Positions 37,739-47,154 of a stretch of 64,000 nucleotides of DNA are shown here, in pieces. The first letter of the stretch is position 1. Every line of letters starts with the position of its first letter. Source of the DNA: Bacteroidota bacterium (GTDB lineage Bacteria > Bacteroidota > Bacteroidia > AKYH767-A > OLB10); assembly GCA_016713445.1 (NCBI GenBank), contig JADJPB010000015.1:84077-148076 (forward strand), given 5' to 3'. The notes under the pieces are model-generated. The model did not search any database. It was not told the DNA's origin and was given only the letters and a program-made list of their open reading frames with translations. A program made the position numbers and the translations under genes.

Positions 37739-39067
37739 TTATTTAGTATGTTCTTGAAATCGAATTCCAATCGATTCTAATTCTTTTAAGATGGGTGCAA
37801 GTATTTCTTCGTGTACAGGAATTTGAACGCCCTTAGTTTTAATTTTTCCAGCTAGAATTTGTAATGCCGCAATCGCAAGGGGAAGTCCTACTGTTTTTGA
37901 CATTGCGGTTTGATGGATGTCGTCACCTTTTACAACTAATGAAGAAGTGAGTTGTTTTTTAGTGCCGTCTAATTCATACTCGAATTCATGCAGCATTACG
38001 ATCATGTCTTTGTCTGTAGGCTTTAACACCCATTTGCTTTCTAGCAAATGCTGAAGAATCTGAGCCGGACTCGCATTTTTTAAGCCGATGATTTTATCCT
38101 CTAAAATTCCAGTAGATATGATACGTTGCATAGCTGGCCCATCAAAATCGATTTCACAATATTTAGCAATTTTTTCTTCGAGAGAATCTCCTCTTTGCGA
38201 TGGAGGAATGAATGCATCTACTAAATCACGATAGGTCATTTTTTCGCTGTTTTCGATTTGAAAACTATCGTCCGTTAATCCTAAAGACACAAAAACTTGC
38301 CATGCACTGCAAAAACCTTCGTGACGTAAAGTGCCTCTGATTAAAGTAGGAATATTTTCAATTCCGTAATGATGTCGGTACGCCAGCGAATCTCGATTCG
38401 CATATCCATCATATCCAGTGGTATCTAATTTTATACGTACCGCTTCCTTAAATAAACGGTGATAAGGTATATAATGGTATTTATTGTCTTTGATGTATTT
38501 CGCAGTTCCCTGTCCTGCAAGAATCACATTTCTTGGATTCCAAGTAAATTTATAGCCCCAAGGATTATCGATGGATTCAGGTGCAATTAATCCGCCTGTG
38601 TAGGATTTAAAAGAGAGTAATTTTGCTCCTTGCTTTTTCAGCTTTAGAATAATTTCCATTGCCGACATATGATCTAATCCAGGATCTAAGCCGCATTCAT
38701 TTAAAAAAAGAATTCCTTTTGCTTGTGCTTCTGCATCTAAACTTAAGATCTCTTTACTAATATAACTCGCAGTCACTAAATTTTTTCCATGTATTAAACA
38801 ATCTTGAGCTACAAAATAATGTAAGGAAGGAGGAAGCAATGAAATGACTAAATCTGCGTTTTTTACTTCGTTACTTCTTTGATTGGAATCATTAACATCA
38901 AAATAGAATGACGAGCCATGTGGATGATTATCTAATTTTTGGGATGCTAATACTGGATCAATGTCTCCAATCTTTAAAGTGAATCTCTCGGCCTCCGTTT
39001 TACCTAATAAATATTGAATCAATGCTCCCGATGATCTGCCAGCACCTAATAATAAGATCTGTTTCAT
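37739..39067 (-). CDS. Saccharopine dehydrogenase family protein
   Basis: 442-aa NAD(P)-dependent enzyme: N-terminal Rossmann motif ILLLGAGRSSGALIQYLL (residues 4-21), VISLLPPSLHYFVAQDCL near 74, and LNECGLDPGLDHMSAMEII near 121, which fits the saccharopine reductase/dehydrogenase group, with a C-terminal domain (VGLPLAIAALQILAGKI). In plants and fungi such enzymes interconvert saccharopine with lysine or glutamate plus aminoadipate semialdehyde; in Bacteroidota the same or a related lysine catabolism role is likely but unproven. Monocistronic, convergent with trmN6. Confidence 0.88.
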   Translation of the reverse strand: MKQILLLGAGRSSGALIQYLLGKTEAERFTLKIGDIDPVLASQKLDNHPHGSSFYFDVNDSNQRSNEVKNADLVISLLPPSLHYFVAQDCLIHGKNLVTASYISKEILSLDAEAQAKGILFLNECGLDPGLDHMSAMEIILKLKKQGAKLLSFKSYTGGLIAPESIDNPWGYKFTWNPRNVILAGQGTAKYIKDNKYHYIPYHRLFKEAVRIKLDTTGYDGYANRDSLAYRHHYGIENIPTLIRGTLRHEGFCSAWQVFVSLGLTDDSFQIENSEKMTYRDLVDAFIPPSQRGDSLEEKIAKYCEIDFDGPAMQRIISTGILEDKIIGLKNASPAQILQHLLESKWVLKPTDKDMIVMLHEFEYELDGTKKQLTSSLVVKGDDIHQTAMSKTVGLPLAIAALQILAGKIKTKGVQIPVHEEILAPILKELESIGIRFQEHTK

Positions 39068-39153
39068 AATTTTAGAAATACAAAGGTATAAATTTAGGCG
39101 GGAATCAAATCTTACGTTATTTTAGCAGAAAAATTGATCAAATATAAATAAAC

Positions 39154-40140
39154 ATGAAAAAGCTCATTATTGTAACTTTATTGACCTTGATGTTTGCGCA
39201 GGTCAGTGCTCAATTGTCGAACGTTATTTTGTTTACTGAAAATGGAGAACGCTTCACCGCGATTTTAAACGGTGTAAGACAGAATAATGAACCCGAGACC
39301 AATATCAAAGTTACAGGACTAAATGCTGAGTTTTATAAATTGAAAGTGATTTTTGAAAGTGCCGCAAATGGTGAAAAGAATTTCAATTTGGCTATCGAAT
39401 TAGGGAATGAAAATACTTATGTTATCAAGAAAAATAATAAAGGCGAATTTGTTTTACGCTTTATGAGTTCTGTTCCACTTGCACAAGCTCCTGCGTCAAC
39501 TCCTGCTCAAACTGTAGTTGCTTATCATGTTAATCCTGTAGCAACCCCTGTAGAAACACAAACTTCCCAAACTATTTCTACCACTACGACCACTACCAAT
39601 GGAGGTACATCCGATCCTAATAATATGAGTATGAATATGGGCGTAAATGTAGATGGAATGGGCGGAAGTATCAGTATTAATGTTTCTGGAATGGATGAAG
39701 GTATGGGCTCAAGTACAACTACCCAATCACAAACCACTACAACAACTACCACTACCGTTTCGGGAGCTCATACTCCTAATCATGCCCCTGTTCCGACTCA
39801 TGTACCTGTAGTATATTTACCCGGATATTCTGGTAAAATAGGTTGTCCGGTTCCTATTTCAAGTGCTGATTTCAGTGACTTAAAAGCAACCATCTCTTCT
39901 AAAACTTTTGAAGAAACAAAGTTTACGATTGCAAAACAAGTTTTAAATGACAGATGTATGTTTGTTTCTCAAGTGAAGGAAATTGTTATGCAATTTACAT
40001 TCGAACAAACGCGTCTCGATTTTGCGAAATACGCTTACGATAGAACTTATGATGTAAGTAATTATTTTAAAGTGAATGATGCGTTTACTTTCGAAAGTTC
40101 CATCGAAGAATTGAATGATTATATCGATTCAAGAAGATAA
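39154..40140 (+). CDS. Exported DUF4476 protein
   Basis: 328 aa with signal peptide (MKKLIIVTLLTLMFAQVSAQ). An N-terminal domain (about 21-110) is followed by a Thr/Ser/Asn/Gly/Met-rich linker (about 115-225), the part with poorest complexity, and the C-terminal DUF4476 domain (CPVPISSADFSDLKATISSKT ... ELNDYI). DUF4476 is common in Bacteroidota surface proteins; no activity is known. First gene of a short same-strand run with the DUF423 gene 8 bp downstream. Confidence 0.88.
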   Translation: MKKLIIVTLLTLMFAQVSAQLSNVILFTENGERFTAILNGVRQNNEPETNIKVTGLNAEFYKLKVIFESAANGEKNFNLAIELGNENTYVIKKNNKGEFVLRFMSSVPLAQAPASTPAQTVVAYHVNPVATPVETQTSQTISTTTTTTNGGTSDPNNMSMNMGVNVDGMGGSISINVSGMDEGMGSSTTTQSQTTTTTTTTVSGAHTPNHAPVPTHVPVVYLPGYSGKIGCPVPISSADFSDLKATISSKTFEETKFTIAKQVLNDRCMFVSQVKEIVMQFTFEQTRLDFAKYAYDRTYDVSNYFKVNDAFTFESSIEELNDYIDSRR

Positions 40141-40148
40141 TTCATTCT

Positions 40149-40538
40149 ATGAATTATAAACTATTTAGCGCTGGAGTTTCATTTGCCGCCATTGCAGTAG
40201 CTCTTGGAGCTTTCGGAGCTCATCAACTTAAAGAAATTGTTGATGCAAAAGATTTGGTGACTTGGGAAACAGCTTGCCGTTACCAAATGTACCATGCATT
40301 AGCTTTGGTGCTGATTTCGTTGATTTCAACTGAGCATAAAAATTTAAAAAGAGCTGGGTTCTTTTTTTGTATGGGAATTTTTCTTTTTTCAGGTTCTCTT
40401 TATTTTATCACTTTAAAAGATGTATTTTCAATGAATTTGAAGTTCTTAGGACCTCTAACTCCCATTGGCGGATTCTTCTTTATTTTAGGTTGGGTGAGTC
40501 TACTGCTTTTTTCTTTTTCGAATAAGGAAAAGAAATAA
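40149..40538 (+). CDS. DUF423 family membrane protein
   Basis: 129 aa, about four membrane helices; matches the YgdD/DUF423 family in FAAIAVALGAFGAHQLKEIV, TACRYQMYHALALVLIS, GSLYFITLKDVF and GPLTPIGGFFFILGW. The function of this conserved family is unknown. It lies 8 bp after the DUF4476 gene and 34 bp before a lipoprotein, so the three may be cotranscribed. Confidence 0.92.
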   Translation: MNYKLFSAGVSFAAIAVALGAFGAHQLKEIVDAKDLVTWETACRYQMYHALALVLISLISTEHKNLKRAGFFFCMGIFLFSGSLYFITLKDVFSMNLKFLGPLTPIGGFFFILGWVSLLLFSFSNKEKK

Positions 40539-40572
40539 TCTTCGTTATTCATTAAAAATGATAATTTTGAAT

Positions 40573-41046
40573 ATGAAAACAATAAAAATTATTGGAATTA
40601 TTTCCTTTGCCTTAACGGTAAGCGCTTGTAAATCAAGTAAAAATTCCAATGAAACACCAGCTAAAATCGAAACGGAATCCGTGGAAACAAATCCTACAAA
40701 TACCGGAAAACCATTAGTTTCAATGGAGTATTGGACACGGGAACAAGCACAAGCTGGACCCGATACCTTTCGACTTGTCGTTAGTTTTATCAGTTTTGGA
40801 GCTGGTACTGATCCGGAATCAAAAACTATTTTAGAGACCTATGTGTATGATTATAAGCTTAAAAACAATAAGGTGGTTTCTTATTATATGATTCCATGGG
40901 GTCGCGAAGGAGAAGTAGATTGTTGTTTTTTATTGGATGAGCTAAATGCCTCAGAACAAAATTATTTCATCGAAGGGTTGAAAAAAGTGATACAAGGAAG
41001 GGAACTGATTCAGATCAATGAAAATATGAAAAGCAGGTTTAAATAG
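40573..41046 (+). CDS. Hypothetical lipoprotein
   Basis: The ATG at 40573 is used because it yields a lipoprotein signal: MKTIKIIGIISFALTVSAC with the lipid-bearing Cys at residue 19, followed by a short linker. The globular part (about 130 residues) contains YWTREQAQAGPDTFRLVVSF, then a strand-rich core with several aromatic residues and a final acidic-basic helix. No family could be recognised. It sits at the end of the DUF4476-DUF423 run and is likely anchored to the outer membrane or periplasmic face. Confidence 0.8.
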   Translation: MKTIKIIGIISFALTVSACKSSKNSNETPAKIETESVETNPTNTGKPLVSMEYWTREQAQAGPDTFRLVVSFISFGAGTDPESKTILETYVYDYKLKNNKVVSYYMIPWGREGEVDCCFLLDELNASEQNYFIEGLKKVIQGRELIQINENMKSRFK

Positions 41047-41069
41047 TGATATATCTAAGTTGATTTAGC

Positions 41070-41101
41070 TTGCTATACCACTAGAATTTACCGTAAATTT
41101 G
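41070..41101 (+). promoter_or_regulatory. Promoter of pckA (TTG - 21 bp - TAAATTTG)
   Basis: TTG at 41070-41072 and an exact -7 box TAAATTTG at 41094-41101 with a 21-bp spacer; the ATG lies 16 bp further on, implying a very short leader. Confidence 0.6.
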
Positions 41102-41117
41102 TGCCATCGAAAGAAAT

Positions 41118-42734
41118 ATGAACGAATACGGATTGAAGAACCCCAATGCATCTGTAGCAGATCTGGGACTTAAGAACGTTGCGACGGCTTATTGGAATTT
41201 ATCACCCGCTGAATTAGTGGAAGATACCATCCTGCAAGGTATGGGAGAACTCACCGATACCGGTGCTTTAGCCATTGATACCGGTGAATTTACAGGCCGC
41301 TCACCAAAAGATAAGTTTACTGTATTAGATGCAGAAACGGAAAACACAGTGATGTGGGGTGATATTAATATTAAGTTTGATCCTGCAAAGTTCGATCAAA
41401 TTTATACCCGCATGCAAGCTTATCTAACAAATCGCGAAGTGTATGTACGTGATGCTTTTGCTTGCGCTGATAGTCGCTATCGTTTAAATGTACGTGTGGT
41501 GACTGAATATCCTTGGCAGAATTTGTTTGTTAATAATTTGTTTTTGCGTCCAACTAACCAGGAAATTGAAACAATGCAACCAGATTGGGTGATTGTGAAC
41601 GCTCCTGGATTTATGGCTGATCCTACCATCGATGGAACGCGTCAGCATAATTTTGCGATGATCAATTTCACGAAAAAGATGATATTGATTGGCGGTACTG
41701 GTTACACTGGTGAAATTAAAAAAGGAATCTTCACAGTATTGAATTATGTACTTCCTCAACATAAAGGTGTATTAAGCATGCATTGCTCGGCAAATATCGG
41801 CGAGAAAGGTGATACAGCTTTGTTCTTCGGATTGTCAGGAACAGGAAAAACTACGTTGAGTGCAGATCCTCATCGCGGATTAATTGGTGACGACGAACAC
41901 GGGTGGAGCGATGATTCAGTTTTCAATTTTGAAGGTGGATGTTATGCAAAGTGTGTGAATCTTTCCGCAGAGAAAGAACCGCAAATCTTCAAAGCCATTC
42001 GCTTTGGATCTTTGCTGGAGAATATTGAATTTATTCCGGGAACTACTAAGCCCGATTATGATAACGTTACGAAGACAGAAAATACACGTGTGGCATATCC
42101 AATCGATTTTATCGATAATGCTGTTGAACCTTCTGTTGCTACCCCGCCAAAGAATATTTTCTTCTTGACTTGTGATGCTTTCGGAGTTTTGCCTCCAATC
42201 AGCAGATTGACAAACGAGCAAGCCATGTATCATTTCATCTCTGGGTATACAGCGAAAGTTGCCGGAACAGAAATGGGAATTACAGAACCTACTACCACGT
42301 TCTCTGCTTGTTTTGGAAAAGCTTTCTTGCCATTGCATCCAGCGAAGTATGCGGAATTATTAGGTAAAAAATTAAAAGATAATCCAGACATCAAAGTTTG
42401 GTTGGTGAATACAGGATGGAGCGGTGGGGCTTTTGGCGTAGGTTCAAGAATGAAGTTGAGCTACACACGTTCAATGATCTCTGCTGCATTGAATGGCGAA
42501 TTCGACAAAGTGAAATTTGAAGAAATGCCAATCTTCCGTCTGCAAATTCCAACTACCTGTACCAACGTTCCGGACGATATTTTAAATCCACGTAAGACTT
42601 GGAAAGACACTGCTGCCTTCGATCAAACTGCAAATGATTTAGCTGCCAAGTTTGTTAAAAATTTCGCCCAATACGCCGAAGGGTGCAGCGCAGAAATTCT
42701 TTCCGCTGCACCATCAGTACATGAAATAGTATAA
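41118..42734 (+). CDS. pckA: Phosphoenolpyruvate carboxykinase (ATP)
   Basis: 538 aa, the normal size of ATP-dependent PEPCK, which converts oxaloacetate and ATP to PEP, CO2 and ADP for gluconeogenesis or, in reverse, CO2 fixation. Seen: TGRSPKDKFTV near 54, RLNVRVVTEYPWQNLFVNN, GTGYTGEIKKG, the P-loop GLSGTGKTTLSADPHR (about 239-254), GDDEHGW, the ENTRVAYPIDFI region and WLVNTGWSGGAFGVGSRMKL. Clear promoter upstream and terminator downstream: a single-gene transcript. Confidence 0.97.
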   Translation: MNEYGLKNPNASVADLGLKNVATAYWNLSPAELVEDTILQGMGELTDTGALAIDTGEFTGRSPKDKFTVLDAETENTVMWGDINIKFDPAKFDQIYTRMQAYLTNREVYVRDAFACADSRYRLNVRVVTEYPWQNLFVNNLFLRPTNQEIETMQPDWVIVNAPGFMADPTIDGTRQHNFAMINFTKKMILIGGTGYTGEIKKGIFTVLNYVLPQHKGVLSMHCSANIGEKGDTALFFGLSGTGKTTLSADPHRGLIGDDEHGWSDDSVFNFEGGCYAKCVNLSAEKEPQIFKAIRFGSLLENIEFIPGTTKPDYDNVTKTENTRVAYPIDFIDNAVEPSVATPPKNIFFLTCDAFGVLPPISRLTNEQAMYHFISGYTAKVAGTEMGITEPTTTFSACFGKAFLPLHPAKYAELLGKKLKDNPDIKVWLVNTGWSGGAFGVGSRMKLSYTRSMISAALNGEFDKVKFEEMPIFRLQIPTTCTNVPDDILNPRKTWKDTAAFDQTANDLAAKFVKNFAQYAEGCSAEILSAAPSVHEIV

Positions 42735-42754
42735 GTATTATTTGAATAAAATAG

Positions 42755-42785
42755 AAAAGGGTCCCATATCGGTGACCCTTTTTTT
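42755..42785 (+). terminator. Intrinsic terminator of pckA
   Basis: AAAAGGGTC pairs with GACCCTTTT, 21 bp after the stop, followed by a T-tract. Next to it an 8-bp repeat ACCAACTT (about six units, 42809-42862) fills the gap to rsmE. Confidence 0.85.
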
Positions 42786-42808
42786 ATTCAATTGAATCAT
42801 AGCGCAGC

Positions 42809-42862
42809 AATTTACCAACTTACCAATTTACCAACTTACCAACTTACCAACTTGCCAATTCC
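42809..42862. repeat. 8-bp tandem repeat (ACCAACTT)n
   Basis: Six units of ACCAACTT with the second changed to ACCAATTT and the last to GCCAATT. It directly precedes the rsmE start. Confidence 0.9.
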
Positions 42863-42875
42863 CTAATTTCGCTCC

Positions 42876-43568
42876 ATGCATCTCTTCTTCGCTCCCGATT
42901 TATCATCTTCCGAATTTTACCTGCCCGACGAGGAGACCCACCACTTCATTCATGTGCTTCGATTTTCTCAAGGAAAACAAATTGAAGTGACGGATGGAAA
43001 TGGAACACGTGCTTTATGCGAAGCCATTCAGGTTTCAAAAAAACAAGTATTATTAAATGTGTTGGAAACAGAGATTTTTCCTCAGCCTTCTCGTAAATTA
43101 CATGTCGCCATCGCACCCACAAAAAACATTGATCGATTTGAGTGGTTTGTGGAAAAAGCAACTGAACTTGGCATTTCAGAAATTACACCCATCATTTGTC
43201 GACACTCCGAACGAAAAACGGTAAAGCTGGAGCGGATTCAAAAGTTAGTCGTTGCTGCAGCGCGACAAGCTCAACATTATTTTTTTCCTGTCGTGAATTC
43301 AAAAGTAGCTTACGATAAATTTTTAGATTCTGTAAATGATAAAGAAGTTTCTGCATTTATAGCGCATTGTGAAGAATCCGAAAAACAGGAAGCAAGAGAG
43401 TTAGCTTCTGTAACGAATGCTATCGTCTTAATCGGCCCCGAAGGAGACTTCTCCCCTGAAGAGATTGAAAAAGCATCGAAGAAGGGATTTAAGGCCTTGT
43501 CGCTGGGGAATTCACGCTTACGAACTGAAACCGCCGGACTGAAAGCTGTTGCGGCTTTTAATCTTTAA
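42876..43568 (+). CDS. rsmE: 16S rRNA (uracil(1498)-N(3))-methyltransferase
   Basis: 230-aa SPOUT-class methyltransferase for U1498 in the decoding region. N-terminal PUA-like part with EETHHFIHVLRFSQGKQIEV, then AIAPTKNIDRFEWFVEKATELGI near 79, QAQHYFFPVV, and the knot motif VLIGPEGDFSPEEIEKA near 189, with SLGNSRLRTETAGLKA near the C-terminus (Leu/Arg/Glu of the trefoil knot). Near-consensus -7 box TAATTTCG just before the ATG. A DUF4159 gene follows 43 bp later. Confidence 0.95.
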   Translation: MHLFFAPDLSSSEFYLPDEETHHFIHVLRFSQGKQIEVTDGNGTRALCEAIQVSKKQVLLNVLETEIFPQPSRKLHVAIAPTKNIDRFEWFVEKATELGISEITPIICRHSERKTVKLERIQKLVVAAARQAQHYFFPVVNSKVAYDKFLDSVNDKEVSAFIAHCEESEKQEARELASVTNAIVLIGPEGDFSPEEIEKASKKGFKALSLGNSRLRTETAGLKAVAAFNL

Positions 43569-43611
43569 AATTTCATCATCTAAAATGAGTTTCTTTTCTT
43601 AATTTTGTAAG

Positions 43612-44270
43612 ATGTTGAAGAAAGTATTGGTTTTACTCAGCGTGTTTTTTTCTCCTCATTCACACCTGCAGGTCCAAGCATAAAGATCGCCTTGTTGAAG
43701 TATAGCGGCGGTGGCGATTGGTATGCTAACCTCGATACATCCTTGAAAAACTTAGTCGAGTTTTGTAATCGTAATTTAGGTACTACTATCAATGAAGAAC
43801 AAGGAATCGTTGAGGTAGGTAGTCCAGAATTGTTTAATTATCCATTCATCCATATGACAGGACATGGAAACGTAGTGTTTAATACTCAAGAAACAGAGAA
43901 CTTGAGAAACTATTTAATGGCAGGTGGATTTTTGCATATCTCTGATAATTATGGAATGGATAAATTCATTCGCCCCCAAATGAAAAAAGTCTTTCCTGAA
44001 TTGGATTTTGTTGAGATTCCATTTAATCATCCAATCTATCATCAAAAATTTGATTTCCCGAACGGACTACCGAAAGTACATGAACATGATGGAACATCTC
44101 CTCAGGGATTTGGATTGTTTTATAATGGACGTTTAGTTTGTTTTTATGATTTTGAATGTGATCTGGGCGATGGATGGGAAGATCCAGAAGTGCATAAAGA
44201 TTCTCCGGAAGCGCGTCAAAAAGCCTTGCGTATGGGCGCAAATATGATTCAGTATGTGTTTAGTAATTAA
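43612..44270 (+). CDS. Exported DUF4159 protein (one frameshift at signal peptide)
   Basis: About 219 aa. The ATG at 43612 opens a signal peptide (MLKKVLVLLSVFF); the T7 run 43645-43651 seems one base too long, and removing it joins SSFTPAGPSIKIALLKYSGG to the mature domain. That domain is DUF4159: DWYANLDTSLKNLVEFC, LFNYPFIHMTGHGNVVF, GGFLHISDNYGMDKFIRPQM and a histidine-rich stretch ending in IQYVFSN. In family members this resembles a glutamine-amidotransferase-like or N-acyl-glucosamine-type fold; its role is unclear. A -7 box (TAATTTTG, 43600-43607) precedes the gene. Confidence 0.88.
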
Positions 44271-44281
44271 AGATGATGTAA

Positions 44282-44605
44282 TTGAAATTGTTTAAAAAAA
44301 TAGCGTCTTATTTATTTTTACTGCTTTTCTTGCAGGTAATTGTTCCTGCATCATTGTGGCATGCGCTCTGTGATCATGAAGATTCTACTGATTGTTATGT
44401 CGCATCGAGTGGATTAACGATTACGGAGAAGCATCAGCATTGTTCCGTATTGGACTTAACATTACCGGCCATCTTCCATCAAGATAATGTGTTTTCATTA
44501 AAACCAATAATATTTGTTTATTCTCAAGTTTTTTTCTTTAAAGATTCGTGTTGCCAACATCCGATTTTTAAGAGTGATGGTCGTGGACCGCCCCAAATTG
44601 TTTAA
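44282..44605 (+). CDS. Small exported His/Cys-rich protein upstream of a TonB receptor
   Basis: 107 aa starting at a TTG (44282; stop codon immediately before, no in-frame ATG). Residues 9-23 form a signal or anchor helix (SYLFLLLFLQVIVPA). The mature part is rich in His, Cys and Asp: LWHALCDHEDSTDC then EKHQHCSVLD, and a pair of Cys further on (CCQH). Such motifs fit metal binding. It lies 71 bp upstream of a TonB-dependent receptor with a His-rich end, so a periplasmic or outer-membrane metal-handling partner is inferred. I cannot name a family. Confidence 0.75.
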   Translation: MKLFKKIASYLFLLLFLQVIVPASLWHALCDHEDSTDCYVASSGLTITEKHQHCSVLDLTLPAIFHQDNVFSLKPIIFVYSQVFFFKDSCCQHPIFKSDGRGPPQIV

Positions 44606-44676
44606 TGTGATTTTTTTTACGTTGATAGACTCAGCGTAACTCTTATTTTATCTCTTTTTTTTAAAAACTAAACTGT

Positions 44677-47016
44677 ATGCATAGAATTGTATGCTTGCTC
44701 CTATTATTCTTTTCTATGAATAGTAAGGCGCAAACGAATTGTATATATAGAATTGAAGGTAAAGTAGTGGCTACTTTATCTCGCGAAGCGTTGCCTTTTG
44801 CCCGGGTGGAATTGTTGCCCCTTGGAAAGACAGTGGTATGCAATGAAAATGGTGAATTTGTTTTTGAAGAACTCTGCTTGGGACAAATGGAATTGAAAAC
44901 GTATTATATCGGATTTGATACTTTGAGACAGTCCTTATTTCTTGAAAAAAATAGCGAAGTAAAATTAAAATTGACTCCTAGTTCAAAGGAATTAAAACAA
45001 ACCGAAATAGTTGCAGAACATATCGAAGGAAAAAGTATTCAAGTGAAAGATTCAGTTTCTGAATTGGAAATGCGAAAAAGTTCCGGATTAGGGTTGACCT
45101 CTTATTTGAAGAATGTAACTGGAGTTACCGGAATGTCGACGGGTTCTTCCATCGTGAAACCTGTAATTCATGGAATGCATAGTCAGCGTGTCATCATCAT
45201 GAACGCAGGAATCCGTCAAGAAGGACAGCAATGGGGAACTGAACATGCTCCTGAAATTGATCCTTATGTTGCGAATAAATTGCAAGTAATTAAAGGAGTC
45301 TCTTCCATTCAGTATGGTACAGACGCAATTGCCGGAGTAATCATCGTAGAACCCCGCAAATTGCGTCATGAGCCCGGAATGAATGCTGAGTTAAATGTAG
45401 CGGGATTTTCGAATGGTAGGCAACATGTTGTTTCGGGTTTAATAGAACAACATCTCGGAAAATTTTATGATGTCTGCTGGCGCTTGCAGGGAACGTTGAA
45501 GCGATCCGGAAATTTAAATACACCTGAAGTGTATTTGGAAAATACAGGATTTACCGAAGCGAACTGGAGTGCAAGTCTGGGAGTTGAAAGAAGTCGTTTC
45601 GGCGTAGAAACGTTCTTCAGTCAGTTCAAAACTACGCTTGGAATTTTTATGGGCGCACATATAGGAAATGTGAGCGACCTGACACGAATTATTCAGTCAG
45701 GAGAAACGATAACGGATGATCGTTTTACCTATGAAATTTCAAATCCGCGTCAAGAAATTTTGCATTATTTATTTTCTACAAAAGTATGGTGGACCATTAC
45801 CGATGTTGGAAAGCTGAATTTGTTGTACGGATATCAGTACAATCAAAGAAGGGAGTTTGATCGATTTAAACCTCTCGACGATTCACTTGCAGCTTTAAAT
45901 CGTCCGGCTCTAGAGTTAAAACTGTTTACACATACTGTAGATTTAAATTTGGAAACAAGAAATGTTATGGGGTTTACTACAAGTATTGGATTGTCGGGAA
46001 TGATTCAGGACAATCAGTATGGTGGACTTCGTTTTTTCGTTCCTAACTATCAGTTGTATAACGGTGGTGTCTACGGTTTAGTTAAGTGGAGAAAAAATAG
46101 AGTAGAGGTAGAATCCGGTTTACGATACGACAGAAAAGCACAGTCTGTCTTTCGAAATATTAAAAGTGTTGTCGTACAAAACGATTATACATTTAACACA
46201 CTGGGATGGTCAGGGGGATTAATCTATAAAATGGATTCTGTAATTTCCTGGAGATTGAATACAGGAAGAACAGAGCGTACTCCAAGCATCAATGAATGGT
46301 TCAGCAACGGATTGCATCATGGTGCAGCAAGTATTGAAATTGGTGATTCTACACTTGGATTGGAAAGAGCATGGAATATTAATGCGGTGATGAATGTTCA
46401 AACAAATAAGCTAGCAATGGAATTGAATATATTCTATATGTATATACAAGATTATATTTACCTAGTTCCAACAACGAGGACCATGCTTACGGTGAACGGA
46501 GCCTTTCCTACGTTTGCTTATAACCATGTGGATGCTGCATTTAAAGGAATGGATTGGTCGTTTAACTGGCAATTGAATCCCCGAATCAATTTCATCTCCA
46601 AAAACAGCTTGGTCTTTGCATGGAATTTTACATCAAAACGATACCTTGAGTTAATTCCACCGCCACAATTCGATCAGTTGTTGAGTTATAAGTTTAAAGA
46701 TGTAGAACATCGAAAAGAGCAAAGCGTCGGTTTGTCTTTATTGCATGTGATGAAACAATTTCGTTTTGCAGATGGAAGTGATTTTATTCCGCCTCCTAAT
46801 GCCTATACATTAATTGGATTTGAAGCTGCTTCCACCTTCGTCCTAAAAAATCAATCCTTCATTGTAGGATTATCCGTGAGTAATTTATTAAATACAAAGT
46901 ATCGCGATTATCTCAATCGCTTCCGTTATTATTCCGATGAGATGGGAAGAAACATATCGTTGAAAATAAAAATTCCATTGTCATTTAAAACCGCTGAGCA
47001 CGCACATGAACATTGA
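44677..47016 (+). CDS. TonB-dependent outer-membrane receptor, probable metal uptake
   Basis: 779 aa. N-terminal signal peptide (about 1-19), a carboxypeptidase-D-like regulatory domain (IEGKVVATLSREALPFARVELLPLG ... ENGEFVFEELCLGQMELKTYYIGFD), a TonB plug (VKPVIHGMHSQRVIIMNAG, GTEHAPEIDPYVANKLQVIKG, SIQYGTDAIAGVI) and a 22-strand barrel ending in LSNLLNTKYRDYLNRFRYYSDEMGRN. The plug order and 'EHAPEID' resemble ZnuD-type metal receptors, and the protein ends in EHAHEH. The neighbours (His/Cys-rich small protein, then lipoprotein) support a metal-transport cluster; the metal is not determined. Confidence 0.92.
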   Translation: MHRIVCLLLLFFSMNSKAQTNCIYRIEGKVVATLSREALPFARVELLPLGKTVVCNENGEFVFEELCLGQMELKTYYIGFDTLRQSLFLEKNSEVKLKLTPSSKELKQTEIVAEHIEGKSIQVKDSVSELEMRKSSGLGLTSYLKNVTGVTGMSTGSSIVKPVIHGMHSQRVIIMNAGIRQEGQQWGTEHAPEIDPYVANKLQVIKGVSSIQYGTDAIAGVIIVEPRKLRHEPGMNAELNVAGFSNGRQHVVSGLIEQHLGKFYDVCWRLQGTLKRSGNLNTPEVYLENTGFTEANWSASLGVERSRFGVETFFSQFKTTLGIFMGAHIGNVSDLTRIIQSGETITDDRFTYEISNPRQEILHYLFSTKVWWTITDVGKLNLLYGYQYNQRREFDRFKPLDDSLAALNRPALELKLFTHTVDLNLETRNVMGFTTSIGLSGMIQDNQYGGLRFFVPNYQLYNGGVYGLVKWRKNRVEVESGLRYDRKAQSVFRNIKSVVVQNDYTFNTLGWSGGLIYKMDSVISWRLNTGRTERTPSINEWFSNGLHHGAASIEIGDSTLGLERAWNINAVMNVQTNKLAMELNIFYMYIQDYIYLVPTTRTMLTVNGAFPTFAYNHVDAAFKGMDWSFNWQLNPRINFISKNSLVFAWNFTSKRYLELIPPPQFDQLLSYKFKDVEHRKEQSVGLSLLHVMKQFRFADGSDFIPPPNAYTLIGFEAASTFVLKNQSFIVGLSVSNLLNTKYRDYLNRFRYYSDEMGRNISLKIKIPLSFKTAEHAHEH

Positions 47017-47154
47017 AAAGAAAAATTATTGAACCATTGCCCAATCACTAAGCCGCATCACTTATGAAAAAATTTTGTGTATGTGTCGATCGAGTATCAA
47101 GAGTACCAACATCTAACAACTAATCGCGAAGCCTCGCGACTAACAACTAAAATC

